DNA from: Dyadobacter koreensis
GTDB lineage: Bacteria; Bacteroidota; Bacteroidia; Cytophagales; Spirosomataceae
Assembly: GCF_900108855.1 (NCBI RefSeq)
Contig: NZ_FNXY01000001.1
Coordinates: forward strand, 930,001-994,000
Length of the DNA stretch: 64,000 nt
Direction: 5' to 3'
The notes below the pieces were generated by a model. It made no database searches. It was not told where the DNA came from and was given only the letters and a program-made list of their open reading frames with translations. Made by a program: the position numbers and the translations under genes. Shown in pieces: positions 45,179 through 56,216 of this stretch (positions are counted from its first letter, which is position 1; each line of letters begins with the position of its first letter).

Positions 45179-47560
45179 ATGATTCAAAATTATTTTAGAA
45201 TCGCCTTTCGAAGCCTTTGGAAGCATAAGATATTCTCGCTGATCAATATTTTAGGGCTTTCTGTGGGTATGTGCGCATGTTTCCTCATTGCTCTTTATGT
45301 TCATTTCGAATTAAGTTATGACACGTTTCATTCCAAGGCTGACAGAATTTTCAGATTGGTGACGGATATCAAAACACCTTCGGAAACCTTGAAAGTAGAT
45401 GTCAGCACATGGTCCACAGCGCCCGCCTTGAAAAATGATTTCCCCGAAGTAGAGTCCTTTACCAGAATCAATTCAGCTAATCTCAACATCCGGAAAGGCA
45501 ATATTTTATTTAAAGATGAGAAAGCATTTTTCGCAGACTCCAGTTTGTTCAATGTGTTTGATTTTGAACTTGTAAAAGGCAGTTCCCGAACCGCGCTGAA
45601 AGAACAACTAAGTGTTGTATTGACTGAAAAAACAGCTGCAAAGTATTTTGGACACAATGATCCAATAGGTCAGGTACTGACGCTCTCTCGGGATGATCTT
45701 AATGTAACAGTCACCGGTGTAATGAAAGATATTCCGGCCAATTCGCATATTAAAGGTGATGTGTTTATCTCTATGGCGACATTCACCCAAAAGCTAAACA
45801 AGAATCTCGACACTGACTGGAGCGACTTTGGAGCGGTGTCCTATTTATTATTGAAACCTGGTATATCTGCCAAATCATTCGAAGAAAAGTTACCTCCATT
45901 TCTCGAAACCTATGCGGGAACAATGTTTCGAGAGGCAAAGGTCAAGTACATTTTGTCCCTGGAACCTCTTCTTGATATTTATCTTCACTCCACACGCGGA
46001 GATCACGAAAAAGGCAATACTACAAATAATTATATTTTTTCAGCTATTGCAGTCTTCATCATGCTGATTGCCTGTATCAATTTCATCAATCTGTCTACTG
46101 CGCGATCGGCAGAAAGAGCAAAAGAAGTTGGAATAAGAAAGTCCTTCGGAGCGGGTAAAAATGTATTGGCAAGACAATTTATTTGCGAGTCAATACTGGT
46201 AAGTCTTATTGCCTTTCTCTTTGCTGTTTTACTTTCAACAGCCTTGATTCCTACTTTTAATAATCTTGCGGGGAAAACGATCAGCAATGGAATCCTTACC
46301 AATATACCATTCTTGGCTGCCTTATTCTTTGCAGCGATCGCAACTGGTACACTGGCAGGAATTTATCCCGCTTTTGTTTTGTCGTCCTTTGAGCCGGTCG
46401 CCGTTTTGAAAGGCCGTTTCACCACGGCTTTCAAAGGCATTCTATTGAGAAAAGGGCTTGTTATTGTTCAATTTTCAATATCGATAGTGCTGATCATAGC
46501 TACGCTTGTCGTGTATACCCAATTGACTTTTTTACGTAGCCGCGATCTTGGTTTCAATAAAGAACAACAGTTGATCATCCGGTCTGAGAGTAACCAAAAG
46601 GGTGCAGCTTTTCGTCAATCTATTTCAGGTTTAGCCGGTGTCAAGTCAGTCGCATCGTCGTCCAGCATTCCCGGAGTTGGATATGATGGTGCTTATTCTG
46701 AGATAGAAAACAAAAGCGGCGCTTTACAGGTGGCACATCTGGGGTTATATATGATTGATTTCGAATACATTCCGCAGTACAAACTTAAAATTGTCGCGGG
46801 ACGAAGTTTTTCCAAGGAGCTGGCCACAGATTCTACAAAAGCAATGATTATTAATGAAGCAGCATCGAAGTTATTCGGTTACAGAAATCCTTCCGAAGCT
46901 GTTGGTAAAAAATTCAAGCAGTGGGGCCGGGAAGGCGTCATTATTGGTGTGGCAAAAGATTTCCATTTTGTCTCCCTACACGAAACGATCAAACCGCTGA
47001 GCATACGTATCGAACCCTCTGAAACACCGTTTCTTTCTGTAAAATTGAGCGCAGGAAATATACAAAATACCGTTGCTTCAATTGAAAAACAATGGAAATC
47101 ACATCAGCCTGATCTTCCATTCAACTATTATTTTTTGGATGAATTTTTTGATCGTCAGTACCGCCGGGAAGATCGTTTTGAAAAGTTATTTTTCAACTTT
47201 GCAATACTCGCAATCTTTATCTCCTGCCTGGGTTTGCTTGGCCTGGCTTCTTACAGCACGATGCAACGAACGAGAGAGATTGGTGTCCGCAAAGTTTTAG
47301 GCGCCTCAACGACAAATATCGTTGGCCTGCTTTCAAGAGATTTTCTGAAACTCGTTCTCCTGTCGTTCCTTCTGGCCTCCCCTGTCGCCTGGTATGGGAT
47401 GAATAGCTGGCTGCAAAATTTTGCCTATCAAACCGATATTAAATGGTGGATATTCCCCGTTGCTGCTAGCCTTTCTTTATTTATCGCTTTCGCCACAATT
47501 AGTTTTCAAAGCATTAAAGCAGCACTGAGAAATCCTGTCAAAAGTTTAAAAACGGACTAA
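45179..47560 (+). CDS. MacB/FtsX-type ABC transporter permease
   Basis: 793 aa, the duplicated-FtsX form common in Bacteroidota. N-terminal transmembrane helix (IFSLINILGLSVGMCACFLIALYV), MacB-like periplasmic core, FtsX segment at ~280-410 (SAERAKEVGIRKSFGAGKNV), a second core and a C-terminal FtsX (TMQRTREIGVRKVLGAST). No ATPase or adaptor gene is adjacent. It would move peptides, antibiotics or lipoproteins in partnership with an ATPase encoded elsewhere. Confidence 0.93.
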   Translation: MIQNYFRIAFRSLWKHKIFSLINILGLSVGMCACFLIALYVHFELSYDTFHSKADRIFRLVTDIKTPSETLKVDVSTWSTAPALKNDFPEVESFTRINSANLNIRKGNILFKDEKAFFADSSLFNVFDFELVKGSSRTALKEQLSVVLTEKTAAKYFGHNDPIGQVLTLSRDDLNVTVTGVMKDIPANSHIKGDVFISMATFTQKLNKNLDTDWSDFGAVSYLLLKPGISAKSFEEKLPPFLETYAGTMFREAKVKYILSLEPLLDIYLHSTRGDHEKGNTTNNYIFSAIAVFIMLIACINFINLSTARSAERAKEVGIRKSFGAGKNVLARQFICESILVSLIAFLFAVLLSTALIPTFNNLAGKTISNGILTNIPFLAALFFAAIATGTLAGIYPAFVLSSFEPVAVLKGRFTTAFKGILLRKGLVIVQFSISIVLIIATLVVYTQLTFLRSRDLGFNKEQQLIIRSESNQKGAAFRQSISGLAGVKSVASSSSIPGVGYDGAYSEIENKSGALQVAHLGLYMIDFEYIPQYKLKIVAGRSFSKELATDSTKAMIINEAASKLFGYRNPSEAVGKKFKQWGREGVIIGVAKDFHFVSLHETIKPLSIRIEPSETPFLSVKLSAGNIQNTVASIEKQWKSHQPDLPFNYYFLDEFFDRQYRREDRFEKLFFNFAILAIFISCLGLLGLASYSTMQRTREIGVRKVLGASTTNIVGLLSRDFLKLVLLSFLLASPVAWYGMNSWLQNFAYQTDIKWWIFPVAASLSLFIAFATISFQSIKAALRNPVKSLKTD

Positions 47561-47591
47561 TAAAGTCTGATCATTCTCTGTCACTACAAAA

Positions 47592-48533
47592 TCAGTTACG
47601 CTCTTTTAAAAATTTTCTGATCGCAGCCAGATATGCCTCGGGGTTATCCCTGACTTTATTGTGTCCGGAGTTTTCGACAATCACGACTTTTGAACCGGGG
47701 ATCTCTTTCTGGAATTCATACATCGTTTCAGGACGGGCCTCGTCAAAGCGGCCCGTTATAAACAAGACGGGCTCTATGATTTCGTGCAAACGTTCAGCTC
47801 TCTCAAAAGTTTTCAGAGTTCCCGTTGCATTAAATTCTGTCGGTCCCCACATATACCGGTATACCTCGCGGTTAGATTTCGCCGATTTGTCACAATCGGC
47901 GACAGAAACGCGAACACCCGGTTTTCTGCTCAGGTATTGAATGTTAAAAGAATCCGTAGCAGCGATGTACGATTTGTGATCGTATAATTTCAAATTTTCA
48001 TATTTTTCAATCGTATCCTGCACCGGCTTTGAAAGTTTTGAAAGGAGAATCTTTGCGTCGCGCATCCAACGCGCAGTACTGATTAATGGCCCGGCGAAAA
48101 TAACCGATTTCACCCCTTTTGGTTTCTGAGAAAGCATATATTCCACTGCCACCGACCCTCCCCAGGAACTTCCCAGAATGTTAATTTCCTTCAGATTCAA
48201 CTCTTTTCGCAAAGATGTTACTTCATCGACAAATCTTGGAAGGCGCCAGAGTGTGGTATCCGACGGTCTGTCAGAGTGACCTGAACCGAGTTGGTCGTAA
48301 AAAATTATTGGGCGGTCGTTTCCAAGCGTTGAGTAAGCCAGAATGCCGTCACAGCTCCTGCTGCCCGGCCCGCCATGGATTAGCAGAAGCGGAACGCCCT
48401 TTCCGGATCCAACGATTTTATACCAGATTCTTCCGCCGTTCACCTGGACAAAACCTTCACCGGGAGTAAGTTTTCTGCTGCTGCTACCGGTAAGTAATAC
48501 AGCTGCCAATAATAAAACGCTTAAAAATTTCAT
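47592..48533 (-). CDS. Secreted proline-iminopeptidase-like alpha/beta hydrolase
   Basis: 313 aa with signal peptide or lipoprotein-like start (SVLLLAAVLLTGSSS). Oxyanion loop HGGPGSRS, nucleophile S123 in GSSWGGSV, acid in FITGRFDEARP and histidine in ENSGHNKVRDNP complete the triad. The size and cap pattern match the proline iminopeptidase/tricorn-interacting group (S33). It would cleave N-terminal residues or small amides outside the cytoplasm. Confidence 0.88.
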   Translation of the reverse strand: MKFLSVLLLAAVLLTGSSSRKLTPGEGFVQVNGGRIWYKIVGSGKGVPLLLIHGGPGSRSCDGILAYSTLGNDRPIIFYDQLGSGHSDRPSDTTLWRLPRFVDEVTSLRKELNLKEINILGSSWGGSVAVEYMLSQKPKGVKSVIFAGPLISTARWMRDAKILLSKLSKPVQDTIEKYENLKLYDHKSYIAATDSFNIQYLSRKPGVRVSVADCDKSAKSNREVYRYMWGPTEFNATGTLKTFERAERLHEIIEPVLFITGRFDEARPETMYEFQKEIPGSKVVIVENSGHNKVRDNPEAYLAAIRKFLKERN

Positions 48534-49114
48534 CCAATAGTTTTTATAAAATCAGGTACTTGTAGTCAGGCTCTTATTTAATTAGATAAAAAAAGAAATT
48601 GGTCTTGACTCCAGGATCAGTCAATTGCACTTTTCTTTAATTTTGGGATATTTCAATATCGGAAAAATACCCGAATTTGTCAATGAATTCGTTGGAAAAT
48701 GATTGTTTCTGGATTTTTACAATCAAACTCTAAACGCTAAATTCCGGATTTATTAAGGATAATTATTTCCTCCTGTAAGAAAACAGGTAAAACGTCAGTG
48801 TGTACATTACCAGGCTTCATCCATACTTTTGCGAACCGGACGGAAAGATTCCTAAGCGGGAGTTTGCCGGAAAAATAAGATAACACTTATTTGAAGCGTT
48901 TATTGAATATACTGCCAACCTTACCTACTGCCGGCACTACGAATCGATTATCTTTTTGGATACTTCCGAATAAAATCCCGTTCGAATGTAGTCAGGTAAA
49001 ACATGCAGGAATTTTTATTATATTATTTGATAAATCATTTACACTCACCGGTACCAGAATATTATATAAAACAGGCAAAGTAGCCTGCGGGGTACGCCGG
49101 GACTTGATTTACAA
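48534..49114. other. Intergenic region upstream of the receiver gene, no gene supported
   Basis: About 580 nt. One 80-codon frame on the plus strand (48891-49133) begins with TTG, overlaps the receiver promoter and has poor coding character. I see no repeats or strong hairpins. Confidence 0.4.
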
Positions 49115-49122
49115 TATCTTTG
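49115..49122 (+). promoter_or_regulatory. -7 promoter element of the receiver gene
   Basis: TATCTTTG, an exact TAnnTTTG match, 35 nt before the receiver start codon. Confidence 0.55.
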
Positions 49123-49157
49123 CTGTAAATTAGAGCTACAAATATTTATTTACCCAG

Positions 49158-49544
49158 ATGTTATATCATAATATTCTACTGATTGACGACGATGAGGACG
49201 ATCTTGAAATTTTTCAGGCAGCCTTGCAATCTGTAACATCCTCCGTTGAATGTAAAACATTTGTTAAAGCGAGCGAGGCTTTGTTAAAACTAACTTCGAA
49301 AACACTCATTCCTGATCTCATTTTTCTCGATCTTAATATGCCGGTAATCAGCGGACAAGAATTCCTGATGACCATAAAAAAAGACGAATTTTTGAGAGAC
49401 ATTCCGGTTATCGTTTTTTCTACATCTTCAAGCAGCAGAACAGCGGAAGAGGCCAGAAATCTGGGTGCGCATGCTTTTGTTACTAAACCTGATAATTTCG
49501 AAGATTTTAAGCGTATCTTAAAATCTTATCTTGGTCTATCCTGA
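49158..49544 (+). CDS. Single-domain response regulator (receiver only)
   Basis: 128 aa, a complete CheY-like receiver with no output domain. Acidic pocket IDDDEDD, phosphoacceptor in IFLDLNMP, Thr/Ser in VFSTSSS and conserved Lys in VTKPDN. Such proteins relay phosphate between kinases or act by protein contact. The GAF histidine kinase in this window (7535) and the sigma54 activator at 50461 are conceivable partners, but no direct link is visible. Confidence 0.92.
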   Translation: MLYHNILLIDDDEDDLEIFQAALQSVTSSVECKTFVKASEALLKLTSKTLIPDLIFLDLNMPVISGQEFLMTIKKDEFLRDIPVIVFSTSSSSRTAEEARNLGAHAFVTKPDNFEDFKRILKSYLGLS

Positions 49545-49582
49545 TATAAGAATTGAATAACTTGTAGCAGCAGAAGATAACA

Positions 49583-49795
49583 TCACACAAGGCTGATAAA
49601 AACGGATGTCCTGACCTCAGTCCTCAGAGCCTTAGGACAGCCGTCGAGGCGTTGATATATCTTCAATATTTCCGATGTTTCAGTAGTGGAGAGCGGGATC
49701 TGGTGCAGTTTACCAACGTTACGTGACATGATTTGCGGGAGCCGCTCCGAAAAATAATCACTTAAGGACAAATGCTGGCTAGTGTAGAAAAACTA
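49583..49795 (-). pseudogene. Short orphan fragment, possibly an AraC-type regulator relic
   Basis: An open frame reading FFYTSQHLSLSDYFSERL, then LHQIPLSTTETSEILKIYQR, without a proper start or a helix-turn-helix. The spacing of hydrophobic residues recalls the region between sensor and DNA-binding domains in Bacteroidota AraC regulators. I am not confident in that; it may be noncoding. The sequence just upstream also shows coding-like stretches in other frames, as expected of a decayed gene. Confidence 0.25.
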
Positions 49796-49921
49796 CTGAC
49801 GAAGCATCGAAATGCCTTATTTGTAATAGCCAAAATTCCCGGGTGTATTCAAGCTTTTTGATCTGAATGACATTTTTGCCAATCGGCTTGAAGATCTGAG
49901 TGGTAATCTTGAATCAGAATA

Positions 49922-50458
49922 TTATTTCTTAAACATAGGAAGGGGATTCAGGGGGTGTTTAAAAAAATTCCGGCTTATGGACTTCAACAAGAAAACATGG
50001 AATCCCAGATTTGGTATCCGCTTTCGGTTTTGTGTGATTATTTTTTTATCAAATCCGAAGGTCAACAATCCCAGAGAAACATCAATCCAGTCGGATTTTC
50101 TAAAATTTTCTACGACGCTTTGATGTTTTCCCCGATAAGGACTGATCTTGTGATGCCAGGATATCATCAGAGAAACTTCTTCCAGCAGATCCTGTCGACC
50201 TGAGTTTTTCAAAAAAATTTCGGCTTGTTGAATTGACGGGTCCAGATAGTCAATCGTGTGGTTTGTCCAGATACCGATATCATGAAAAACCGCTGCGATG
50301 GCATATTTTTCTTGATTAATTGCCTGCTCATCAATAAGCAGACAGTTCCGGAAAACACGATAAACGTGATTTCTATACCGCTTATAATCCTTACCGATCA
50401 CCGTCTCGAATGGTTTCAATAAGTCATCGACAAGTTGATCAGACGAATTCATTTTCAA
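49922..50458 (-). CDS. HD-domain phosphohydrolase
   Basis: 178 aa. Histidines and aspartates of the HD superfamily are visible: HVYRVFRNC, then AVFHDIGIW (the HD pair), ISWHHKI, and SDWIDVSLG. The family includes nucleotide phosphohydrolases. The gene starts 2 nt after the stop of the sigma54-activator gene, so the two are translationally coupled and probably functionally linked, perhaps in making or removing a nucleotide signal sensed by the GAF domains. Confidence 0.87.
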   Translation of the reverse strand: MKMNSSDQLVDDLLKPFETVIGKDYKRYRNHVYRVFRNCLLIDEQAINQEKYAIAAVFHDIGIWTNHTIDYLDPSIQQAEIFLKNSGRQDLLEEVSLMISWHHKISPYRGKHQSVVENFRKSDWIDVSLGLLTFGFDKKIITQNRKRIPNLGFHVFLLKSISRNFFKHPLNPLPMFKK

Positions 50459-50460
50459 TG

Positions 50461-53400
50461 TTATTTTAAATCAGAACCAATAAAAACGATCTGCTCCTTC
50501 CTGATTCCTAGTTTTTTAATTTTGGAGTTTAGCGTCCCCACTTTCAGGTTTAAAATTTCGGCAGCGCCGCCTGTACCGTAAATTTTGCCTTTACAACTAT
50601 TCAATACTTCTACAATGTAATCCCGTTCGTTTTGTTCATGCGTTTTTAGGTTTATTTCATCCGGAACTCGTGTCTCGCCGGTTTTTATCTTTGGCAAATA
50701 CATTTCTCTGATCGTGTCACCCGTTGTCATCAATACGCTGCGTTCCACTAAATGTTCCAGTTCCCTGACATTTCCCGGCCAGTTATAGGCAAGCAGTTGT
50801 TTCATTACCTTACTTGACAAATGACTGATTTTCTTTCCGTTATTTTTTGCGTACTTGTTTAAAAAATGTAATGCCAATGAGGGAATATCTTCCTTATGTT
50901 TTCGCAGCGGCGGCAAAGTTATCGGAAACACATTAAGCCTGTAAAAGAGGTCCTGCCTGAACCGCCCCTCAGCCACCTCCCTTTGAAGGTCACGATTGGT
51001 AGCCGCGATAACCCGTACATCAACCTTGATCGTCGTATTTCCACCCACTCTCTCGATTTCTTTTTCCTGTAATGCACGTAATAATTTCACTTGCAGATCA
51101 AGCGGCATTTCTCCAATTTCATCCAGAAAAAGTGTCCCTTTATTGGCAAGCTCGAATTTTCCAAGCCTTCGTTCCGTAGCACCTGTAAAACTGCCGCGTT
51201 CATGTCCGAAAAGCTCGCTTTCAATGAGACTGGCCGGTAAGGCGGCACAGTTGACCTTGACCATCAATTTGTCTTTCCGCGACGACGAGCTGTGAATCGC
51301 CCTGGCGATCAACTCTTTACCCGTCCCTGTTTCTCCCAGCAAAAGAACTGTGCTGTTTGCGAACGAAACCTGACCGAGCAGATGAAAAACTTTTTGCATT
51401 TCCTCTCCCTCTCCAATAATATCACGATAAGAATATCCGATACCTGCCTGTTCCTGTAAATACAATTTTTCCTCTTCCAGCTGCTCTTTGTAATTCTTGA
51501 TTTCGGATAAATGCTGTTCAATTTTCTCATTTGCCAGGATATTGGAAACAGCAGTTGCCATATGATAGGAAAGCCGCTGAATAAAGTTTTTCTGTTGCTG
51601 TGAAAACGGCCAGTCATTTTCCGATAGAAAAACGATCGCGCCAATGATCTGATCATTTTGCTCCATTCTCATCCCGACAACTCTTTTGATCCCGGCCTGA
51701 TAGAGAAACTCTATATGGATCATTTCCGGATCCCGAATTTCTTCGATATAAAAAGAGACAGGAGAATCAGAATTAAGGATGTGATTATGCAGCCCGTCGG
51801 CAATAGGATATTCATCAAAAGCTATATCGATAAAGTCTGGATGGAGAACTGTCTTTTCACAACACTCTAAAAAAACCTTGTATGTCCCAGTTTCAATATT
51901 AAAAATCGAAATCGCAATATCTGAGAATAGAAGATATGTCTTTAATTCCCGCTGAATCATTTGTACAAAATTGCGCTTGTCACGAATCGATGCAATTGCA
52001 TGACTTACAGACAAAAGCAGCTCATTCTCTCTGTCCCTGCGCTTGATTTCCTCCACAAACAGAATATTCGAGATGGCATTGGACAGCTGATCTGTTATTC
52101 CTTTAAGAATATTGAAATTTATATCCGAAAAAGAACTTTCATTTTCGGACAGAATATTGATAAATCCTAAAAGTTCATCATTATTAGTCAATTTAGTCAA
52201 AAGCATTTTTTTTATCCCGGAATCATAAATAAACTGAGTTCCCTGATGCACATTAGGATTTTTCAGGGCATCTTCGATATCAATAATTACCGGTCCGCTT
52301 GCCGCAAGCGCTACGTCATGAATTCCATCATTTAAAGGATACTCCATCGCAACAATGGAATCAAATTCAGGATGAAATTCCCGTTTCTCCTGAACATTGT
52401 GCGCAAAGACGCTGTACGTTTTGTTTAGCGGGTTGTACAAAGTGATTGCAATGTCTGTGAAACTGATCAAATCGTTCAGCTTGTTTCTTATGATATCTAC
52501 AAGGTCTGCCCGATCCCTAACCTTATCTATTGCAGCGCTCAGCGATAATAAAATCTGTGTATTCCGCTCTTTCAATTCGATACTTTCATTTGCGATAATA
52601 TTCGCTACGGCAATAGAAATCTGGTTAGCGACTCCGTGAATAATTTCGATATGGTTTGCTTTAAAATTATCGTTCAGATCCGAGTAAAAACTTAATACTC
52701 CAAAAATCCTCTTCTCATTTCGAAGGCCTGCACAAACCATCTGCTTTGCTCCTTGTTGATATTTGCTCAAAATATTCCGGGGTAGCCTCCCCGATTTTCC
52801 CAGAAGGTCCAGATCATAAAGCAATGGAAAATCGTGGTCGACAAAAGACGCCGATATTTCATCATGAGCATAGAAATTTTGGTCCCGGTATTCATCATCC
52901 GCCGAATCCGCCTCAGAAACAAATTTTGTAAACCGCTCACCATGTTCTGAAAGAAGTACAATTTCACTCGCCGAAAAATAGAAAAGCTTTCGGAGCTCAG
53001 ATTTCATTACAGCCTGCAAATCGCACTTATTTCTTGTTAGGGCCATATGTTTGCTGAGAGACAGCAAAACAGATTTCTCATTTTCTCTCAGGCGAATTTC
53101 ATCTGCCACATATAAATTAGCCAATACATTCGCCAGTTGAAAGGATATTTTATGAAGAAGCGTCAAGTGCTCCTGAGTAAAAAATCGCTTAGTCTCAGAC
53201 ATCAGCACTACCTGCCCAAGTGTGTCACTTCCATACATCAACTTTACAAGTACAGCCTGCCGCACCCCCATACGATAAATCGGCTCACCCCAGGTTACTC
53301 CATGCCGCATGAGATCTTCTATGTCTACAAGTTGAGGAAAATGATAAGGACGACCGAAGTTCAAATCAGGATAGTCAGCCTTGTTCATCGAATGAAAAAC

Positions 53401-54216
53401 AGGATCAGTCAGCCGCTTTTCGAGTACATCATACAAATAAATTCGATACGACCGCGTCTCCTTGTTGTATATCAGAACGTCACAATCATCATAAGGGATG
53501 TATTTTTTAAGTGTATGCCGAAGGACATTTAAAAGATCTTCTTTTTCTTTAACAGCCACTATTTGGTTACTAAATTCGAACAAAATCTCGTTTTCTTTGT
53601 CTCTTTGCCGGATTTCTTCATGGAACAGTATATTCTCCATGGCAATAGATATCTGAAATGAGACACCCTGAACCAACCTGATAACTTCCTCCGAAAAAGA
53701 GTTCTTCCTGTCTGAAAATAATGTTAAAACTCCGAATGGGTTCATAGAAGCCCGCCGTAAAACAACGGCAAGAAACTCCTTCGATCCGGTATCAAAATTC
53801 ATCTTTATATAGTCGCGAGCTATCGAAGCCTCCTTTTCCAGGTCGATTACGACAGGATCAGCCTTTTGTAAAATAAGAGACATGATCTTTTCGTCGACGG
53901 AGTGATTTTCCGCTACAATCCGCTCATATTCCGGATAAGATTTACTTTCCGAACCGGGATTCTGTAAAAATCCCATCAGGAAAGATTCATCTGCGCTCAA
54001 TTGCAGGATAACGCTATGCGTGAAATAAAAAAGCTTTCTGAGCTCCTCATTAATTACATTGCACAAAGAAATTCGATCTTTAACTTGCGCAATTGCGTGA
54101 CCAATAGACAACAAGATTTCGCTTTCAGTATGTGCCATCTTATTTTTAGCATGGTGATACTGAAAGTTTTGCGCAGCTTCTTTGCTTTCCGGATTTTTCA
54201 TAAATCCTCTAATCAA
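50461..54216 (-). CDS. Sigma54-dependent transcriptional activator with five GAF-like domains
   Basis: 1251 aa. Five tandem GAF-type modules of about 170 residues (approximately 30-205, 212-375, 380-550, 553-720, 728-900) each open with a similar 'LLSxSxAI...VRDRxDL' helix, indicating internal duplication. A short coiled linker leads to the AAA+ domain with Walker A GETGTGKE (~960), the sigma54-contact loop GSFTGA (usual GAFTGA, ~1007) and Walker [12 protein letters not shown]-terminal Fis-type HTH ([20 protein letters not shown]) ends it. The coupled HD hydrolase follows 2 nt downstream. The start could also be the ATG at 54201. Confidence 0.93.
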   Translation of the reverse strand: MIRGFMKNPESKEAAQNFQYHHAKNKMAHTESEILLSIGHAIAQVKDRISLCNVINEELRKLFYFTHSVILQLSADESFLMGFLQNPGSESKSYPEYERIVAENHSVDEKIMSLILQKADPVVIDLEKEASIARDYIKMNFDTGSKEFLAVVLRRASMNPFGVLTLFSDRKNSFSEEVIRLVQGVSFQISIAMENILFHEEIRQRDKENEILFEFSNQIVAVKEKEDLLNVLRHTLKKYIPYDDCDVLIYNKETRSYRIYLYDVLEKRLTDPVFHSMNKADYPDLNFGRPYHFPQLVDIEDLMRHGVTWGEPIYRMGVRQAVLVKLMYGSDTLGQVVLMSETKRFFTQEHLTLLHKISFQLANVLANLYVADEIRLRENEKSVLLSLSKHMALTRNKCDLQAVMKSELRKLFYFSASEIVLLSEHGERFTKFVSEADSADDEYRDQNFYAHDEISASFVDHDFPLLYDLDLLGKSGRLPRNILSKYQQGAKQMVCAGLRNEKRIFGVLSFYSDLNDNFKANHIEIIHGVANQISIAVANIIANESIELKERNTQILLSLSAAIDKVRDRADLVDIIRNKLNDLISFTDIAITLYNPLNKTYSVFAHNVQEKREFHPEFDSIVAMEYPLNDGIHDVALAASGPVIIDIEDALKNPNVHQGTQFIYDSGIKKMLLTKLTNNDELLGFINILSENESSFSDINFNILKGITDQLSNAISNILFVEEIKRRDRENELLLSVSHAIASIRDKRNFVQMIQRELKTYLLFSDIAISIFNIETGTYKVFLECCEKTVLHPDFIDIAFDEYPIADGLHNHILNSDSPVSFYIEEIRDPEMIHIEFLYQAGIKRVVGMRMEQNDQIIGAIVFLSENDWPFSQQQKNFIQRLSYHMATAVSNILANEKIEQHLSEIKNYKEQLEEEKLYLQEQAGIGYSYRDIIGEGEEMQKVFHLLGQVSFANSTVLLLGETGTGKELIARAIHSSSSRKDKLMVKVNCAALPASLIESELFGHERGSFTGATERRLGKFELANKGTLFLDEIGEMPLDLQVKLLRALQEKEIERVGGNTTIKVDVRVIAATNRDLQREVAEGRFRQDLFYRLNVFPITLPPLRKHKEDIPSLALHFLNKYAKNNGKKISHLSSKVMKQLLAYNWPGNVRELEHLVERSVLMTTGDTIREMYLPKIKTGETRVPDEINLKTHEQNERDYIVEVLNSCKGKIYGTGGAAEILNLKVGTLNSKIKKLGIRKEQIVFIGSDLK

Positions 54217-54354
54217 CTAAATCAATAAGGAATAGATTATGAATTCAAGATAAACAAATTCACACACAAATGCAGAAGTTTTAAGCCGAGTCGGACATAG
54301 ATATACGTCTGCATATCTAAAAGCAATTAAATCTGCATCAAAATACCCTATTTT

Positions 54355-55131
54355 TCAATATTTAGCAATCCAATTTAAAATGTAATCAGCGTCTCCCTCC
54401 CAGCCTGGCTGCGCTAAAACATGATGATTTCGTCCTGGGAATTCTTTATATTCCAGCACCGAACCATTGCTTTTATATGCTTTGAAATTTCGAAAATTCA
54501 AATGCGCGGGAATGATATGATCCAGACTACCGGAAGTAATCAGCAACGGAGCATGTTTTTTCTCGAAATCAACTTTTGCAGCAGATGTCAATCCACCTCG
54601 TGCAACCGTTTTCGACTCCGGAGCTGTAAATTTTTCATAAGCTATCCGCTGCTCTTCGAGCGGCATCTCATTCACAAAAGCATATTGCCAGTCTTTAAAT
54701 GACATCAAATAAGTTTTATTGGTTGATGTAAATAAACCGAGTGACTTCCAGCCGGCCTTCAAAAATGAAAACTCGTAAGGAAACACTCCCAGAGGCGGAA
54801 CCGGATGTATTGCAACGGCAGCAGTTGCAAGATCCCTGCTTACCAGTATTTGCGTCATCAGCCCACCTAGCGAATGTCCGATAATAATCGGCTTTTCAGG
54901 CATATTTTTAGCAATTTCCGCATAGTGGTCGACTACTTCCGACAAAGTTAATTTCGCAAGATCGGTGTCATACGGTTGACGCTTCCGCAAGGTTTCGGCG
55001 TCCGCGTCCTTGAAAGGCCAGGCCGGAGCGAGTGTATAGTACCCTCTGCTCTCAAAATATTCCTTCCAGTTATCCCAGCAATGATGTGTGACAAAAGCGC
55101 CTGTCACAAACAGTATAGATTTCGTTTTCAT
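54355..55131 (-). CDS. Alpha/beta hydrolase
   Basis: 258 aa, no signal peptide. Nucleophile S87 in GHSLGGLM, and HHVLAQPGWE near the end gives the histidine; acid in SGSLDHIIPAHL. The start (ILFVTGAFVTHHCWDNWKEYF) is like the RsbQ/lipase-type hydrolases. Substrate unknown; it is preceded by a second unrelated hydrolase on the same strand. Confidence 0.87.
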   Translation of the reverse strand: MKTKSILFVTGAFVTHHCWDNWKEYFESRGYYTLAPAWPFKDADAETLRKRQPYDTDLAKLTLSEVVDHYAEIAKNMPEKPIIIGHSLGGLMTQILVSRDLATAAVAIHPVPPLGVFPYEFSFLKAGWKSLGLFTSTNKTYLMSFKDWQYAFVNEMPLEEQRIAYEKFTAPESKTVARGGLTSAAKVDFEKKHAPLLITSGSLDHIIPAHLNFRNFKAYKSNGSVLEYKEFPGRNHHVLAQPGWEGDADYILNWIAKY

Positions 55132-55226
55132 AATTTTTGAATTAGCCCTGGTCCCGTATCAGTTTACTTAGGCAATCAGGGGATGTGATTATTATATTTT
55201 TTTTATTTTCGAAACAGAAAGTGTGT

Positions 55227-56216
55227 CTATTTAAGATACTTTTTCAGTTCTGCCGCCGCTTGCAAAAACAGGGCTTTCGTCTGCGGGATTTCTGCCAGCC
55301 CGTTCAATAAACCAAAATCATGGATGACATCATTGTATCGCACCGTGGTCACGACCACCCCGGCTTCGCCAAGTTTCCGGCCATAAGCCTCTCCTTCATC
55401 GCGTAAAATATCATTTTCGGCAACCTGAATTAATGTTGGAGGCAATCCTTTCAAATCTTCCAAAGTTGCCTGAAGCGGAGACGCATAAATTTCGCTTCTT
55501 TGCGAGGGATCAATGTATTGGTCCCACATCCACTGCATAAGAGAAGAAGTAAGAAAACGCTGCGTTCCAAATTGTTTATAAGATTCGGTTTCAAAATCAG
55601 CGTTGGTGACTGGCCAGAATAGTACCTGAATTTTAAACTCGGGACCACCTTTGACTTTTGCCAGTAACGCAGCGGCCGTTGACAGGTTACCTCCCGCACT
55701 GTTTCCTACAATGGCAAGTCTTCCTCCGTCAACATTAATTTCTGCTCCGTTTTCTGACAAAAATTTTGCTACTGCATAAACTTCATGAACGGGTTGCGGA
55801 TATTTTGCCTCCGGAGCCCGGGTATAATTCACAAACACGCCCGCATATCCTGTAAGCACGACAAGGTCGCGAACCATCCGTCTATGCGTAGGATAATCAC
55901 CTAAAATCCAGCCGCCGCCATGGATAAACATAAACACGGGTAAAACGGATTCGTCTCCTTTGGGACGAACAATATTTAATGTCAAAGAATATCCATCGGC
56001 AGTAATTCTTTTTTCATCCTCATCTATTCCTGAATAATCCACCTGAAAAGCTGCCTGGGCGCCTACAAGAACGTTACGCGCATCTTCTTTAGATAAACTT
56101 TCAAGAGGAGGACCGCCTTCATTTAGCGGTCTTAAAAATTCTTTAACAGCATCTGAAAGATGCGGATCAGTTACATAGTCGACAGACTGAACTGATGAAC
56201 TCATAGCAGAGGTCAT
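55227..56216 (-). CDS. Hormone-sensitive-lipase family esterase
   Basis: 329 aa. HGGGW oxyanion motif (FIHGGGWILGDY, residues ~98-106) and GNSAGG with nucleophile S173 define the HSL/bacterial family IV esterases; the acid and histidine are in AENDILRDEGE and NDVIHDFGLL. Cytoplasmic esterase acting on short-chain acyl esters by family knowledge. It stands 95 nt upstream of the other hydrolase on the same strand. Confidence 0.92.
   Translation of the reverse strand: MTSAMSSSVQSVDYVTDPHLSDAVKEFLRPLNEGGPPLESLSKEDARNVLVGAQAAFQVDYSGIDEDEKRITADGYSLTLNIVRPKGDESVLPVFMFIHGGGWILGDYPTHRRMVRDLVVLTGYAGVFVNYTRAPEAKYPQPVHEVYAVAKFLSENGAEINVDGGRLAIVGNSAGGNLSTAAALLAKVKGGPEFKIQVLFWPVTNADFETESYKQFGTQRFLTSSLMQWMWDQYIDPSQRSEIYASPLQATLEDLKGLPPTLIQVAENDILRDEGEAYGRKLGEAGVVVTTVRYNDVIHDFGLLNGLAEIPQTKALFLQAAAELKKYLK

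Noticed and set aside
48891..49133. 80-codon frame on the plus strand before the receiver gene
   Set aside because: Begins with TTG, overlaps the exact -7 element of the receiver gene and shows no protein-like pattern.
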